DNA of 64,000 bases, taken from NCBI RefSeq assembly GCF_016918035.1, contig NZ_JAERWK010000010.1:124001-188000 (forward strand), given 5' to 3'. The number at the start of each line of letters is the position of its first letter. Within the stretch, counting starts at the first letter, position 1. Below, in pieces: positions 16,476 to 23,669 of the stretch. Below the pieces are notes generated by a model. The model worked only from the letters and a program-made list of their open reading frames with translations. It was not told the origin of the DNA and ran no database searches. The DNA is from Nakamurella leprariae (GTDB lineage: Bacteria; Actinomycetota; Actinomycetes; Mycobacteriales; Nakamurellaceae). A program made the position numbers and the translations under genes.

Positions 16476-16735
16476 GCATCTTCACCCGGGTGTTCTGGAA
16501 GGACGCCGTCGAGCGGTCGTTGCGGACCGGCGCGCAGAACATCGCCGCAACGTGGTCGGCCGCCGGGGTCGGCTCGCTCATAGGTGTGGACTGGAAGGCC
16601 GCGGCCAGCATCGCCGGCTTCGGGATCCTCTACTCGCTCGTGACGTCCGTGGCTGCAGGCGCACTGACCAACACCGAGGGTGCGTCGCTGGTGGTCGAGG
16701 CGGTCGACCCGCCCGGCAAGCACGCCGCCGACTGA
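16472..16735 (+). CDS. Holin (r1t/LLH-type)
   Basis: An 87-residue small membrane protein with the family signature FTRVFWKDAVERSLRTGAQ, a first span around AATWSAAGVGSLIG, the DWKAAASIAGFGILYSLVTS motif forming the second span, and a short C-terminal tail. Such holins form the membrane lesion that releases the lysins encoded just upstream. The start ATG overlaps the preceding stop (ATGA). Length and pattern are normal. Confidence 0.85.
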   Translation: MSIFTRVFWKDAVERSLRTGAQNIAATWSAAGVGSLIGVDWKAAASIAGFGILYSLVTSVAAGALTNTEGASLVVEAVDPPGKHAAD

Positions 16736-16769
16736 CCACCCTGCTCTGATCCCTTGGAGGTTCCGCGTC

Positions 16770-18302
16770 GTGACTCAGCCGCCCATCGTCGGTGACCAGC
16801 TCCAGCCCGCCACGGTCCCCCAGCTCATCACGGACCCGGTGACGGGCGAGTTGGTGTTCCCGGACGAGTACGCGCCGCGGTCGGTCAAGGCCGACGCGGA
16901 GTCGATCGCGGTCGCGCGGCAGGTCATTACCGACAAGGCCGCGCAGGTGGTGGCGGCGGCCGACGAGGCTGTGGAGGCGCGGGATCAGGCGGTCGCGGCC
17001 GCGGATCAGGCGACGGCACCGGCGGCGGCGATGGTCGCGGCGGCCGTTGCTGCTGAGGACATCCCGGCGAAGGTGGTCGCGGCGGTCGCTGCGGCGCCGA
17101 CCGCCGCGCACGCAGCGGCGGAGGCGGTGAACTGGGCACTGGGGCAGGCGAACGTCCCACGCGGCGAGATCCGCCCGGACGACGTCTGGGGTGTCCGGTT
17201 CGGTGACGGCAGCTACTTCATCGAGGCCGACGAGGCCCGCGGCATCTACTCGCAGATCACCCACCAACCGGACTCGGTGCCGGTCGGTGCGGTGGCGTTC
17301 ATGGTGGAGCTGCCCGACGAGCTCGGCATGGACTGGGCGCTGCTCACCCAGGACAACCCGGCGCGGATCATCGAGGCGCGGTGGCGCGATGGCCGCACCT
17401 ACCCGGAGTCCGGCGGTGGGCCGGAGCCGGAGACCGACCTGGCGCCGCTGATCTTCGTGGGCGACTCCCTCACGGCCAACTGGGGGTCCGCGGCGGGGGC
17501 GGGCGCCTCGGCGGCGCTGGCCACCAGCCTGGGGCGGGCGTCGGTGAACATCGGCATCGGCGGCCAGACCAGTCCCCAGATCGCCGCCCGCCAGGGCGGG
17601 GTCCCCGCGCTGTGCACGGTGTCCGGTGGGGTGATCCCCGCGTCCGGCAGTGTGTCGGTGACGGCGTGGTCGACGAACCTCGCGCAGCTCACCAGCGCCG
17701 GGTCCCGGTCCTTCGTCGGCACTCTCGCCGGGGTCCCCGGGACGCTCACCGGCACCCGCGACTCGGGCGGCACCTACACCTACACGTTCACCCGCACTAC
17801 GCCGGGGATCGCGGTGCCGTGCCCGGCCGGCACCCCGTTCCAGACCGGCTACCAGTGGCGCGACCGCGTCCCGATCGTGTGCGTGGGCCGGAACAACTTC
17901 AAGGCCGGCCAGGACGAGCCGGCCGTCATCGTCGGCCACGCTCGTTCGATCCTGGACTGGTCCCGCCGTGGCGCCGATGGCCTGGTCCTGTCCGTCCCGC
18001 CATGGGAGGGCGAGTCCGTCAGCGGCGAGTTCGCGTCAACCCGCGCCCGGCTGGACGCGCTGAACGCTGCGCTGCTGGCCGCGTTCCCCACCCGCTTCAT
18101 CGACACCGCCGCCTATCTGCGGTCGGCGGCCGTCCTGCAGTCGCAGGGCATCACCCCAACCGCGACCGACCTGCAGAACATCACCGATGGCATCACCCCT
18201 GAGTCGTTCCGGTCGGACGCCGGCCACTACAACGCCGCGGCCTACGCCGCGATCAACGCCCTGCTGACGCAGGCTTTCACTGCGAGAGGACCGGTGGCCT
18301 GA
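16770..18302 (+). CDS. Tail protein with SGNH/GDSL esterase domain
   Basis: A 510-residue protein beginning at GTG 16770 after a clear TTGGAGG. The first ~200 residues are a fibre stem with an Ala-rich coiled coil. From about residue 225 an SGNH hydrolase is seen: block I IFVGDSLTANWG (nucleophile Ser), block II NIGIGGQTSPQIAARQGG, block III VCVGRNN, and block V SDAGHYN (Asp-x-x-His) near residue 480. All catalytic residues are present. It would de-O-acetylate a surface polysaccharide during adsorption. An insertion separates blocks II and III. Confidence 0.85.
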   Translation: MTQPPIVGDQLQPATVPQLITDPVTGELVFPDEYAPRSVKADAESIAVARQVITDKAAQVVAAADEAVEARDQAVAAADQATAPAAAMVAAAVAAEDIPAKVVAAVAAAPTAAHAAAEAVNWALGQANVPRGEIRPDDVWGVRFGDGSYFIEADEARGIYSQITHQPDSVPVGAVAFMVELPDELGMDWALLTQDNPARIIEARWRDGRTYPESGGGPEPETDLAPLIFVGDSLTANWGSAAGAGASAALATSLGRASVNIGIGGQTSPQIAARQGGVPALCTVSGGVIPASGSVSVTAWSTNLAQLTSAGSRSFVGTLAGVPGTLTGTRDSGGTYTYTFTRTTPGIAVPCPAGTPFQTGYQWRDRVPIVCVGRNNFKAGQDEPAVIVGHARSILDWSRRGADGLVLSVPPWEGESVSGEFASTRARLDALNAALLAAFPTRFIDTAAYLRSAAVLQSQGITPTATDLQNITDGITPESFRSDAGHYNAAAYAAINALLTQAFTARGPVA

Positions 18303-18973
18303 TGCCCGGCTTCGGAATCGTGATCCCCCGCACCGGCGGCAGCGGGCCCGTCCTGCCGTACGCGATCGGCAAGGCCGGCTACCTGCACCGCTGGGACCCG
18401 AACCTGTGGACCGAGAACGGCGACGTGCCCGACGTGCTGGAGGACCTCGGCAGCGCCGGCGTCGACATGGCCCCGAACGCAACGGCCGGCCTGACCGCCG
18501 CATCGGCCACTGGCATCGGCCGGCACCTCGCCTCGACCAGCACCAGCCGCTTCCTCACCCCGGCGGCCGTCCCGAACACTCCGGGCGTCTCGCTGGTCAC
18601 GGTGGCCAAGACGGACCGGCTCGGCGCGGACTTCTTCCGCGCCCGGGGCCTGGCGATCCGCCGCGCCACGAACGGCCAATGGCAGGTCGCCGGCTCCGGC
18701 GGCAACGTCCTGGGCGCCAGCGTCGCCGGTTGGTGCTGCGTCATCGCCACCCGAGCCGCGGACGGCACCACCAGCCTGTACGTCAACGGCGTCGAGACCA
18801 CCGGCACCATCACCACGCCGCAGGTCGAGGCCGTCGCCTTCCTGGGCTCGTCCAGCTCCGGCCCCAACGAGATCGACGCCGGGGTCGGCGTCGTCTACGG
18901 CGACGTCCTGACCGACGCCGAGGCCGCCGCCATCCGCGAGTCGCTGAAGCAGCGGTACCCCGCCCTGCCGTAG
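18302..18973 (+). CDS. LamG-like tail appendage
   Basis: A 223-residue protein overlapping the SGNH gene stop. It has a jelly-roll pattern: LHRWDPNLW, repeated small strands, TTSLYVNGVETTGTITTP, and a C-terminal helix LTDAEAAAIRESLKQRYP typical of LamG-like phage and secreted proteins. It is probably a glycan-binding module carried on the tail beside the esterase. There is no catalytic glutamate motif. It is the last gene of the long rightward tail/lysis run. Confidence 0.65.
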   Translation: MPGFGIVIPRTGGSGPVLPYAIGKAGYLHRWDPNLWTENGDVPDVLEDLGSAGVDMAPNATAGLTAASATGIGRHLASTSTSRFLTPAAVPNTPGVSLVTVAKTDRLGADFFRARGLAIRRATNGQWQVAGSGGNVLGASVAGWCCVIATRAADGTTSLYVNGVETTGTITTPQVEAVAFLGSSSSGPNEIDAGVGVVYGDVLTDAEAAAIRESLKQRYPALP

Positions 18974-18976
18974 CGC

Positions 18977-19237
18977 TCACCGTCGTCGGGTCCGGCTACC
19001 CCTCGCGGCCGGACCCGGACGGCATCGGCACTTCTCCGGGTCGTCGGCCAGATGCAGCGCCTCCTCTGCCACGGCGTCGGCCTGCAGCGGCCGGTTGGCC
19101 GGGTCCTGGTTGAGCCGGTTCCGGGCCTCGCCGATCATCCCGGCCCAGCACACGCCGGTGTGCTCTGCGGGTCGGGTCCGGGCGTAGATGCCGCGGAGGC
19201 CGTCGCCGGCCTGCGGGTCTCCCGCGAAGTGCGTCAC
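18977..19237 (-). CDS. Small reverse-strand phage protein
   Basis: An 86-residue product from a GTG, convergent with the LamG gene. The protein text is regular rather than shadow-like (VCWAGMIGEARNRLNQDPAN; DAVAEEALHLADDPEKC), with a Cys pair near the basic C-terminus. No family is recognised. Its 3' end overlaps the hairpin that probably terminates the rightward tail operon, which lowers confidence slightly. Confidence 0.45.
   Translation of the reverse strand: MTHFAGDPQAGDGLRGIYARTRPAEHTGVCWAGMIGEARNRLNQDPANRPLQADAVAEEALHLADDPEKCRCRPGPAARGSRTRRR
18987..19017 (+). terminator. Hairpin after the tail/lysis operon
   Basis: CGGGTCCGGC (18987-18996) pairs perfectly with GCCGGACCCG (19008-19017) across an 11-base loop, 13 bases after the stop of the LamG gene. 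There is no T-tract, as is common in high-GC actinobacteria. A terminator or 3'-end-stabilising role is inferred. It also lies inside the 3' end of the reverse gene at 18977-19237. Confidence 0.5.
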
Positions 19238-19358
19238 GCGGTCGAGTGTGCCTTGTGGTCCGACACCGTTCCCGTCCCACCGTGTCCCGGCCGGGCGTCG
19301 TCCTCTGACGGGTGACGCGGCCACCCGGCCGAGTGACCTGGGAGTGAGGGGCGCTGCT

Positions 19359-20405
19359 GTGAGGACTGCTCGGGCTGTGCTGGCCGCGGTGGCGGCGTTG
19401 ACGATCGCTGGGGCGACGGTGGTATCCGCTGCGCCGGTGCCCAGGCCGGATCCGTGTGACAGCGTGCGGTCGACGCAGGCGGGGCCGGGGTCGTGGCTGG
19501 ACTGCCGCCTGGACCGCTTGGAGGGGTTGGCGCCGCCGGCCGCGACGGTGACGAGCACCGTGACGGGCCCGGCAAGGACGGTCACGTCGACGGTGACGGC
19601 GCCCCCGAGGACCGTGACGTCCACGGTGACCGCTCCCACGGTGACGGTGACCGCGCAGCCGCCGACCAGCACCCCACCCACCAGCACCTCGACGAGTACG
19701 CCGCCGCCGGTCGCTGGGAAGTGGCGGGACGTCTACTTCGAGGGCTTCGACCGCGAGGCGCCGCTCGGTCAGGTCGGCCAGGTGTACGGCGGCGCGATGC
19801 GCGGGTACGCCGACGGCGCCCGCGACACCAGCAAGCGGGGCCTGTACGACCCGGACCGGGTCCTGTCGGTCAAGGGCGGTGTCCTGGACTGGTGGGTCCG
19901 CACCATCAACGGACAGCCCTTGGTCGCGACGCCGGTGCCGGCGGACTACCTGGGGCAGACGTACGGCCGGTACGAGGTGCGGTTCCGCGCCGACCCGGTG
20001 CCGGGGTTCAAGACGGCGTTCCTGCTGTGGCCGTCGGACACCGCGGCCGGACCGGGCGACTGGAACGACGGCGAGATCGACTTCCCCGAGGGCAACCTCA
20101 ACGGCTCGATCTTCGGCTACTCCCACGACCGGCTCGGCGACATCGAGGACAACGCGTTCTGGGTCTCCACGGGCAAGGGGTACGGGGCGTGGCAGACCGC
20201 GGTCATCGAGTGGGAACCGAACCGGCTCGCGTTCTACCTGGACGGCCGGCTGCTCGGCGAGACCAGTGACCCGGCGGCGATCCCGATCGTCGACATGCGC
20301 CTGACGTTGCAGGTGGAGACGGGGACCGGTGGTGAGGCGATCCCGGCCTCGGCGCAGGGTCACGTCCAGGTCGACTCCGTCAGGATCCAGGCATACACCG
20401 GCTGA
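19359..20405 (+). CDS. Secreted GH16-like glycosidase with Thr/Pro repeat linker
   Basis: A 348-residue exported protein. GTG 19359 follows GAGGGG and starts a signal peptide (RTARAVLAAVAALTIAGATV, cut near SAAP). Next comes a low-complexity stalk built from repeats of TVTSTVTAPP and then TSTPPTSTST-type runs. The C-terminal ~225 residues are a GH16-like jelly-roll with LLWPSDTAAGPGDWNDGEID, where EIDFPE near residue 238 gives the ExDxxE motif. It stands alone after the tail operon, so it is more likely expressed from the lysogen or late as a free enzyme than built into the virion. Confidence 0.75.
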   Translation: MRTARAVLAAVAALTIAGATVVSAAPVPRPDPCDSVRSTQAGPGSWLDCRLDRLEGLAPPAATVTSTVTGPARTVTSTVTAPPRTVTSTVTAPTVTVTAQPPTSTPPTSTSTSTPPPVAGKWRDVYFEGFDREAPLGQVGQVYGGAMRGYADGARDTSKRGLYDPDRVLSVKGGVLDWWVRTINGQPLVATPVPADYLGQTYGRYEVRFRADPVPGFKTAFLLWPSDTAAGPGDWNDGEIDFPEGNLNGSIFGYSHDRLGDIEDNAFWVSTGKGYGAWQTAVIEWEPNRLAFYLDGRLLGETSDPAAIPIVDMRLTLQVETGTGGEAIPASAQGHVQVDSVRIQAYTG

Positions 20406-20412
20406 ATGGGCG

Positions 20413-20766
20413 TCAGGGGGTCCGCCGATCCAGCTTCCAGCGCTGGTCCGGCCCAGTGAACTCGTGGCCGTGCGCGGCGCTCAGCCCGGCGCAGTGGGTG
20501 ATGACGGCGGCGCTGAGCTCGTCGCCGTCGGGATAGGAGCGCGGCCACAGCTTGCTGGCCCGTTCCCAGATCTCTTCTTGGCGGTCGACTTCCCAGGAAT
20601 CCACGATCCGTGCGGTCGGCCACGATCCGTGCTCGATCAGGCCGAGCCAGCGTTGCGGGCCCTTGCCGTCGATGAAGAACGGCAGCACGTAGAGGACAGC
20701 GCTGTCCCATTGAGTTGTGACCGGCATGGGGTCCGGTTCGGGCTGCTGCTTCTCGGTCTCGGTCAT
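20413..20766 (-). CDS. Phage protein of unknown function (reverse strand)
   Basis: A 117-residue soluble protein (TQWDSAVLYVLPFFIDG; WEVDRQEEIWERASKLW; AAHGHEFTGPDQRW). The ATG at 20766 is preceded by AAGGGG at good spacing. It is transcribed away from the Cys-rich cluster, sharing the 157-base region that contains the inverted-repeat operator. No DNA-binding motif is visible, so it is not obviously a repressor. The family is not recognised. Confidence 0.55.
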   Translation of the reverse strand: MTETEKQQPEPDPMPVTTQWDSAVLYVLPFFIDGKGPQRWLGLIEHGSWPTARIVDSWEVDRQEEIWERASKLWPRSYPDGDELSAAVITHCAGLSAAHGHEFTGPDQRWKLDRRTP

Positions 20767-20888
20767 CGGTGGCCCCTTCGTCTCGGTTGGTGTGGTGGTC
20801 GGAGGGTACGAGCGGGCCACGGTCGATGTCCCCCGGTGATGGGTGCGTGGTTGGTGTGCTTGTTGTGTGAGTGTTGCCGCCGGACCCC

Positions 20889-20917
20889 TAGTCTATTACC
20901 GCGCCGCGCGGTATATT
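20889..20917 (+). promoter_or_regulatory. Second copy of the inverted-repeat operator with leaderless promoter
   Basis: The 17-base inverted repeat TACCGCGCCGCGCGGTA occupies 20897-20913 and ends in the -10 box TATATT (20912-20917); the ATG follows at 20924. The spacing from repeat to -10 to ATG is the same as at 1139-1166, although the surrounding bases differ. The -35 region (AGTCTA) is weak, so activation rather than repression is possible here. On the other strand a TAGACT follows the repeat, which may serve the reverse gene. Confidence 0.6.
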
Positions 20918-20923
20918 GGTGGC

Positions 20924-21184
20924 ATGACGACCACCGTTGCCGCGCCGCCCGAGCAGGGCACGGAACCGCGACACCAACCACGCACCAAGCCCTGCCGGCT
21001 GTGCGGTCACGCATACGACCAGCACGACCACTACCGCGTCGGCCTCGACTGCTCCGCCGGTCACTGCTACTGCCCCCGCTATCGGCGCCCGGATCTCCTC
21101 GGCCGGGCGTTGGACTGGTTGGTGGAGCGGTCGACCGTGCCGGAGGCCGCGTACACGGATAGCCCGCTGGGTGTGATCCGGTGA
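20924..21184 (+). CDS. Small zinc-ribbon-like phage protein
   Basis: An 86-residue protein with CRLCGHAYDQHDHYRVG followed by CSAGHCYCPRY, a Cys/His arrangement likely to bind zinc. The ATG at 20924 was chosen over an upstream in-frame start because the promoter -10 box lies six bases before it. It is first in a seven-gene rightward cluster with overlapping junctions. Function is unknown; regulation by the adjacent inverted repeat is inferred. Confidence 0.6.
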   Translation: MTTTVAAPPEQGTEPRHQPRTKPCRLCGHAYDQHDHYRVGLDCSAGHCYCPRYRRPDLLGRALDWLVERSTVPEAAYTDSPLGVIR

Positions 21185-22005
21185 CCGGCCCGAGCGAGTT
21201 GACCGCTCAGGAGCGGGCGATGCGCGCGGTGACCTCATGCGCTGACCGCGGCCCCGCACCCGCCCCGGAGGGCATGTTGGTCGAGGAGCGTGAGCGGTCC
21301 CTGGCGAGCATCCGGCAGCGGGCGGAGCGGTGGCGCCGGATCGCGGGCACCGGGATGGCGACGATCGCGCAGGACGACGCGCTGTTCCTCCTGGCCGAGC
21401 TGGACGCCGTAACCGCCGAACGGGACGACGCGCGGCGCCTGTCGGTCGGGTACCGCACCGAGGCCCGCGCGAAGGCGGCCACGGTCAAGACGGTCGCCGC
21501 CAACCTGGACCGCATCCGGCGCGTCTACGACGCTGCGGTGACGTACATCGGATGGCGGTCGACGGACACACTGCACGCCCTCGAAGCCGCGGTGAACGTG
21601 GACGCTGCCCGCGCGTCGGTGCCCGTCACCGAGCCCGCCCCGGCGGCAGATGCCGTGGAGCGGGTCGCTCGGATCATCGCCCGCGAGAGCCTGGACGTGC
21701 ACGGCGTTGACGAGGCCACGCAGCAGGCGATCAACGACCGCCGGTGGCCGAACTACGCGGACGTGGCGGCCACCATTGTCGCCGCACTGGACGACCCCGC
21801 CCCGGCGTCCGAGCCGATCGGGTACGTCGCGGTCGAGCGGCTCACCGGCTACGTGATGGTCCTCCCGACCGACGCCGACACCGCACCGATCCCGGCCGCG
21901 TTCAGCAGCTACTCGGCGGACCTGCTCGCCCGCCCGCGCCTGGACGTCCGGCCCGTCGTCTGCGCTCTGGTGCCCGTCACCGACCAGGAGGCCGACCGTG
22001 GGTGA
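21181..22005 (+). CDS. Modular phage protein with coiled-coil N-terminus and shared C-terminal module
   Basis: A 274-residue protein starting at GTG 21181 (GTGA overlap). Residues 1-130 are helical and charged (RERSLASIRQRAERWRRIAG). A SVPVTEPAPAAD linker leads to a ~60-residue domain, then PAPASEPIGYVAVERLTG begins a C-terminal module that is also found at the end of the next gene, finishing in VPVTDQEADRG. No enzyme motif is recognised. The repeated junction sequences suggest assembly from interchangeable modules. Confidence 0.6.
   Translation: MTGPSELTAQERAMRAVTSCADRGPAPAPEGMLVEERERSLASIRQRAERWRRIAGTGMATIAQDDALFLLAELDAVTAERDDARRLSVGYRTEARAKAATVKTVAANLDRIRRVYDAAVTYIGWRSTDTLHALEAAVNVDAARASVPVTEPAPAADAVERVARIIARESLDVHGVDEATQQAINDRRWPNYADVAATIVAALDDPAPASEPIGYVAVERLTGYVMVLPTDADTAPIPAAFSSYSADLLARPRLDVRPVVCALVPVTDQEADRG
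21618..21643 (+). repeat. Junction repeat, internal copy 1
   Basis: GGTGCCCGTCACC followed by GAGCCCGCCCCGG, in frame as SVPVTEPAPA between two domains. It is identical over 26 bases to 22600-22625. GGTG and CACC can pair around a five-base loop. Confidence 0.7.
21969..21997 (+). repeat. Junction repeat, start-associated copy 1
   Basis: GGTGCCCGTCACC plus GACCAGGAGGCCGACC, ending directly at the GTG start of the next gene (21998). The AGGAGG within it is that gene's ribosome site, and the same bases encode VPVTDQEADR at the end of the upstream gene. Confidence 0.75.
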
Positions 22006-23017
22006 CCCGACGAACTTCGTGGAGGCGAACGCCCTGCTGGCCGCGCAGGCCGAGGACTACGACGAGGCCCGCCGGATCATCGGCGCGATGCTGCCGGGCG
22101 AGCGGAGCGAGCTGGCCCACGCGGCTCGCTACGTGGCCGCCCTCTGCCTGCGCGAGAACGACCGCGCCGGCTGGGCCGCGGCCAATCCGTCGATGGGGCA
22201 CAACCCCGGCTTCACCGCCGTCATCGAGCCGTCCGACCCGATGACGTGGTCGGTGCCCGTCACCGAGCCCGAGCCGCCGGCCTGGTCGTTCGCCGAGCAC
22301 CTACAGCGCCAGTCCGACTTCTCGCAGCGCACGTTCGGGCCGGGTCTGCGGACGGCTGGGCTCATCGACCACATCACCAAGGAGCTGGCCGAGCTGGCCG
22401 CCGAGCCCGAGGACATGTCGGAGCGGATCGATCTGGTCATCCTCGCGCTGGACGGCGCACTGCGACTGGCGCACTACCGCGGCGACCCGGTGACCGCGGT
22501 GATCGACGCCCTGGTCGCGAAGCAGGAGCGGAACGAGGCGCGGACCTGGCCGGATTGGCGCACGGCGCCCGAAGGCAAGGCGATCGAGCACGACCGGTCG
22601 GTGCCCGTCACCGAGCCCGCCCCGGTCATCACCCCGGGCGCGACGCCATGGTCGATCTGCTGCTGCTTCCACTGCGGACCGCCGTGGCGAAAGGACCCGC
22701 TGTGGGAGTCGGACAACCACCCGCGCGGTTCGTGGATGGCGCTGTGCCCGACGTGCGGCAGCAAGCGGTGTCGGGGTGCGTCCGACCATCGCACCGGCTG
22801 CGACGCGGTCGAGCAACAGGAAGAGGCCGCACTGCTCGATCTCACCAAGCCCGCCCCGGCGGCCGAGCCGATCGGGTGGGTCGTGGTCGACAGGGATCTA
22901 GACCTGGTCTACGGCAACATCTTCACCGACCTGGATCGTGCGCGCGATCACGCCGATGAACCCGGCTACCGCCTCTACACGCTGGTGCCCCTCACTGACC
23001 AGGAGGCCGACCGATGA
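21998..23017 (+). CDS. Modular protein with DUF550 (dATP/dGTP pyrophosphohydrolase-type) and zinc-knuckle domains
   Basis: A 339-residue protein in four parts. Residues 1-80 are an uncharacterised helical domain. Residues ~97-190 match DUF550, the MazG-like dNTP pyrophosphohydrolase family: FAEHLQRQSDFSQRTFGPG, HITKELAELAAEPEDM, ERIDLVILALDGALR (acidic metal-binding helices) and ARTWPDW. Then come a Cys-rich part (ICCCFHCGPPW, LCPTCGSKRC) and the shared C-terminal module. SVPVTEP linkers separate the parts. It would lower specific dNTPs or cleanse modified ones, adjusting pools for phage replication. The ribosome site lies in the repeat. Confidence 0.75.
   Translation: MGDPTNFVEANALLAAQAEDYDEARRIIGAMLPGERSELAHAARYVAALCLRENDRAGWAAANPSMGHNPGFTAVIEPSDPMTWSVPVTEPEPPAWSFAEHLQRQSDFSQRTFGPGLRTAGLIDHITKELAELAAEPEDMSERIDLVILALDGALRLAHYRGDPVTAVIDALVAKQERNEARTWPDWRTAPEGKAIEHDRSVPVTEPAPVITPGATPWSICCCFHCGPPWRKDPLWESDNHPRGSWMALCPTCGSKRCRGASDHRTGCDAVEQQEEAALLDLTKPAPAAEPIGWVVVDRDLDLVYGNIFTDLDRARDHADEPGYRLYTLVPLTDQEADR
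22252..22271 (+). repeat. Junction repeat, internal copy 2
   Basis: GGTGCCCGTCACC plus GAGCCCG, in frame as SVPVTEPEP immediately before the DUF550 domain. Confidence 0.65.
22600..22625 (+). repeat. Junction repeat, internal copy 3
   Basis: GGTGCCCGTCACC plus GAGCCCGCCCCGG, in frame as SVPVTEPAP between the DUF550 and zinc-knuckle domains; identical to 21618-21643. Confidence 0.7.
22984..23013 (+). repeat. Junction repeat, start-associated copy 2 (variant)
   Basis: GGTGCCCCTCACT plus GACCAGGAGGCCGACCG, ending directly at ATG 23014. Two changes in the first half weaken the GGTG/CACC pairing, while the ribosome-site half is unchanged. Confidence 0.7.
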
Positions 23018-23421
23018 GCGACCACGCCGTGACGTTCGATCACTCCGACTGCGAGCACGACGAGGGCGACTGCTCGCCGTACCCGACGTTCGTCTGCACC
23101 GCACCGGTGGACGCCGACTGCCGCACCACCTGCCAGCCTGCCAACCCCCGGGACTACTGCGACTGGTGGACCCGTTGCGAGACCTGCGACGGCTACGGCC
23201 ACCCGCCGATCACCGGCCCGCACTGCACCGAGGGCCACCCGCTGGTCTCGGGCCAGTGCAACGCCGTCGAGTGGTTCATGTACGACGACTGGCAGGCAGC
23301 CAGCGACGAGGGCCACCCTACGCAGGTCTGGCCCGACGGCCCGATCGACATTGAGTACACCGGCGACTCCTACGCCTGGTCTTTCGCGGTGCCCGTCACC
23401 GACCAGGAGGCCGACCGATGA
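23014..23421 (+). CDS. Cys-rich phage protein ending in the shared tail
   Basis: A 135-residue acidic protein rich in Cys (FDHSDCEHDEGDC; CRTTCQPANPRDYCDWW; CETCDGYGHPP) and ending in VPVTDQEADR. The C-terminal half has WFMYDDWQAASDEG. It could bind one or two metal ions. Start ATG and ribosome site are supplied by the junction repeat. The family is not recognised. Confidence 0.6.
   Translation: MSDHAVTFDHSDCEHDEGDCSPYPTFVCTAPVDADCRTTCQPANPRDYCDWWTRCETCDGYGHPPITGPHCTEGHPLVSGQCNAVEWFMYDDWQAASDEGHPTQVWPDGPIDIEYTGDSYAWSFAVPVTDQEADR
23388..23417 (+). repeat. Junction repeat, start-associated copy 3
   Basis: GGTGCCCGTCACC plus GACCAGGAGGCCGACCG, ending directly at ATG 23418. It matches the copy at 21969 base for base over the shared 29 positions. 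Confidence 0.75.
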
Positions 23422-23669
23422 GCACGCAGACGCGCGTCCGCACGGCCCGCAAGCTGCACCGCTGCGACCGGTGGTGCGACGAGTGCACCCGATGGGTCGA
23501 GCCCGGCGACCGCTACGTCGAGCACACCGAGTTCCCCAGTGGGGATGCCGCGCTCGCCACGAACGGACGTCCGGTGCACCTGGCCGAGTGCCGGCCCTGC
23601 GCTGAGCACTCCGGCCGAGGCGACCTGTTCGTGCCCGTCACCGAAGGGACCGAGACCCATGCCCAGTGA
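23418..23669 (+). CDS. Small zinc-ribbon-like phage protein
   Basis: An 83-residue protein with RKLHRCDRWCDECTRWVEPG and later ECRPCAEHSG, a pattern of two CxxC-like pairs that suggests one zinc site; similar short proteins with a YVEHTEFP-like core are frequent in actinophages. It overlaps the next gene by 11 bases. The ribosome site is within the junction repeat. Role unknown. Confidence 0.6.
   Translation: MSTQTRVRTARKLHRCDRWCDECTRWVEPGDRYVEHTEFPSGDAALATNGRPVHLAECRPCAEHSGRGDLFVPVTEGTETHAQ
23630..23658 (+). repeat. Junction repeat, start-associated copy 4 (degenerate second half)
   Basis: CGTGCCCGTCACCGA followed by AGGGACCGAGACCC, ending directly at ATG 23659. The first half is conserved, while the ribosome-site half has changed to AAGGGAC. 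Confidence 0.65.
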
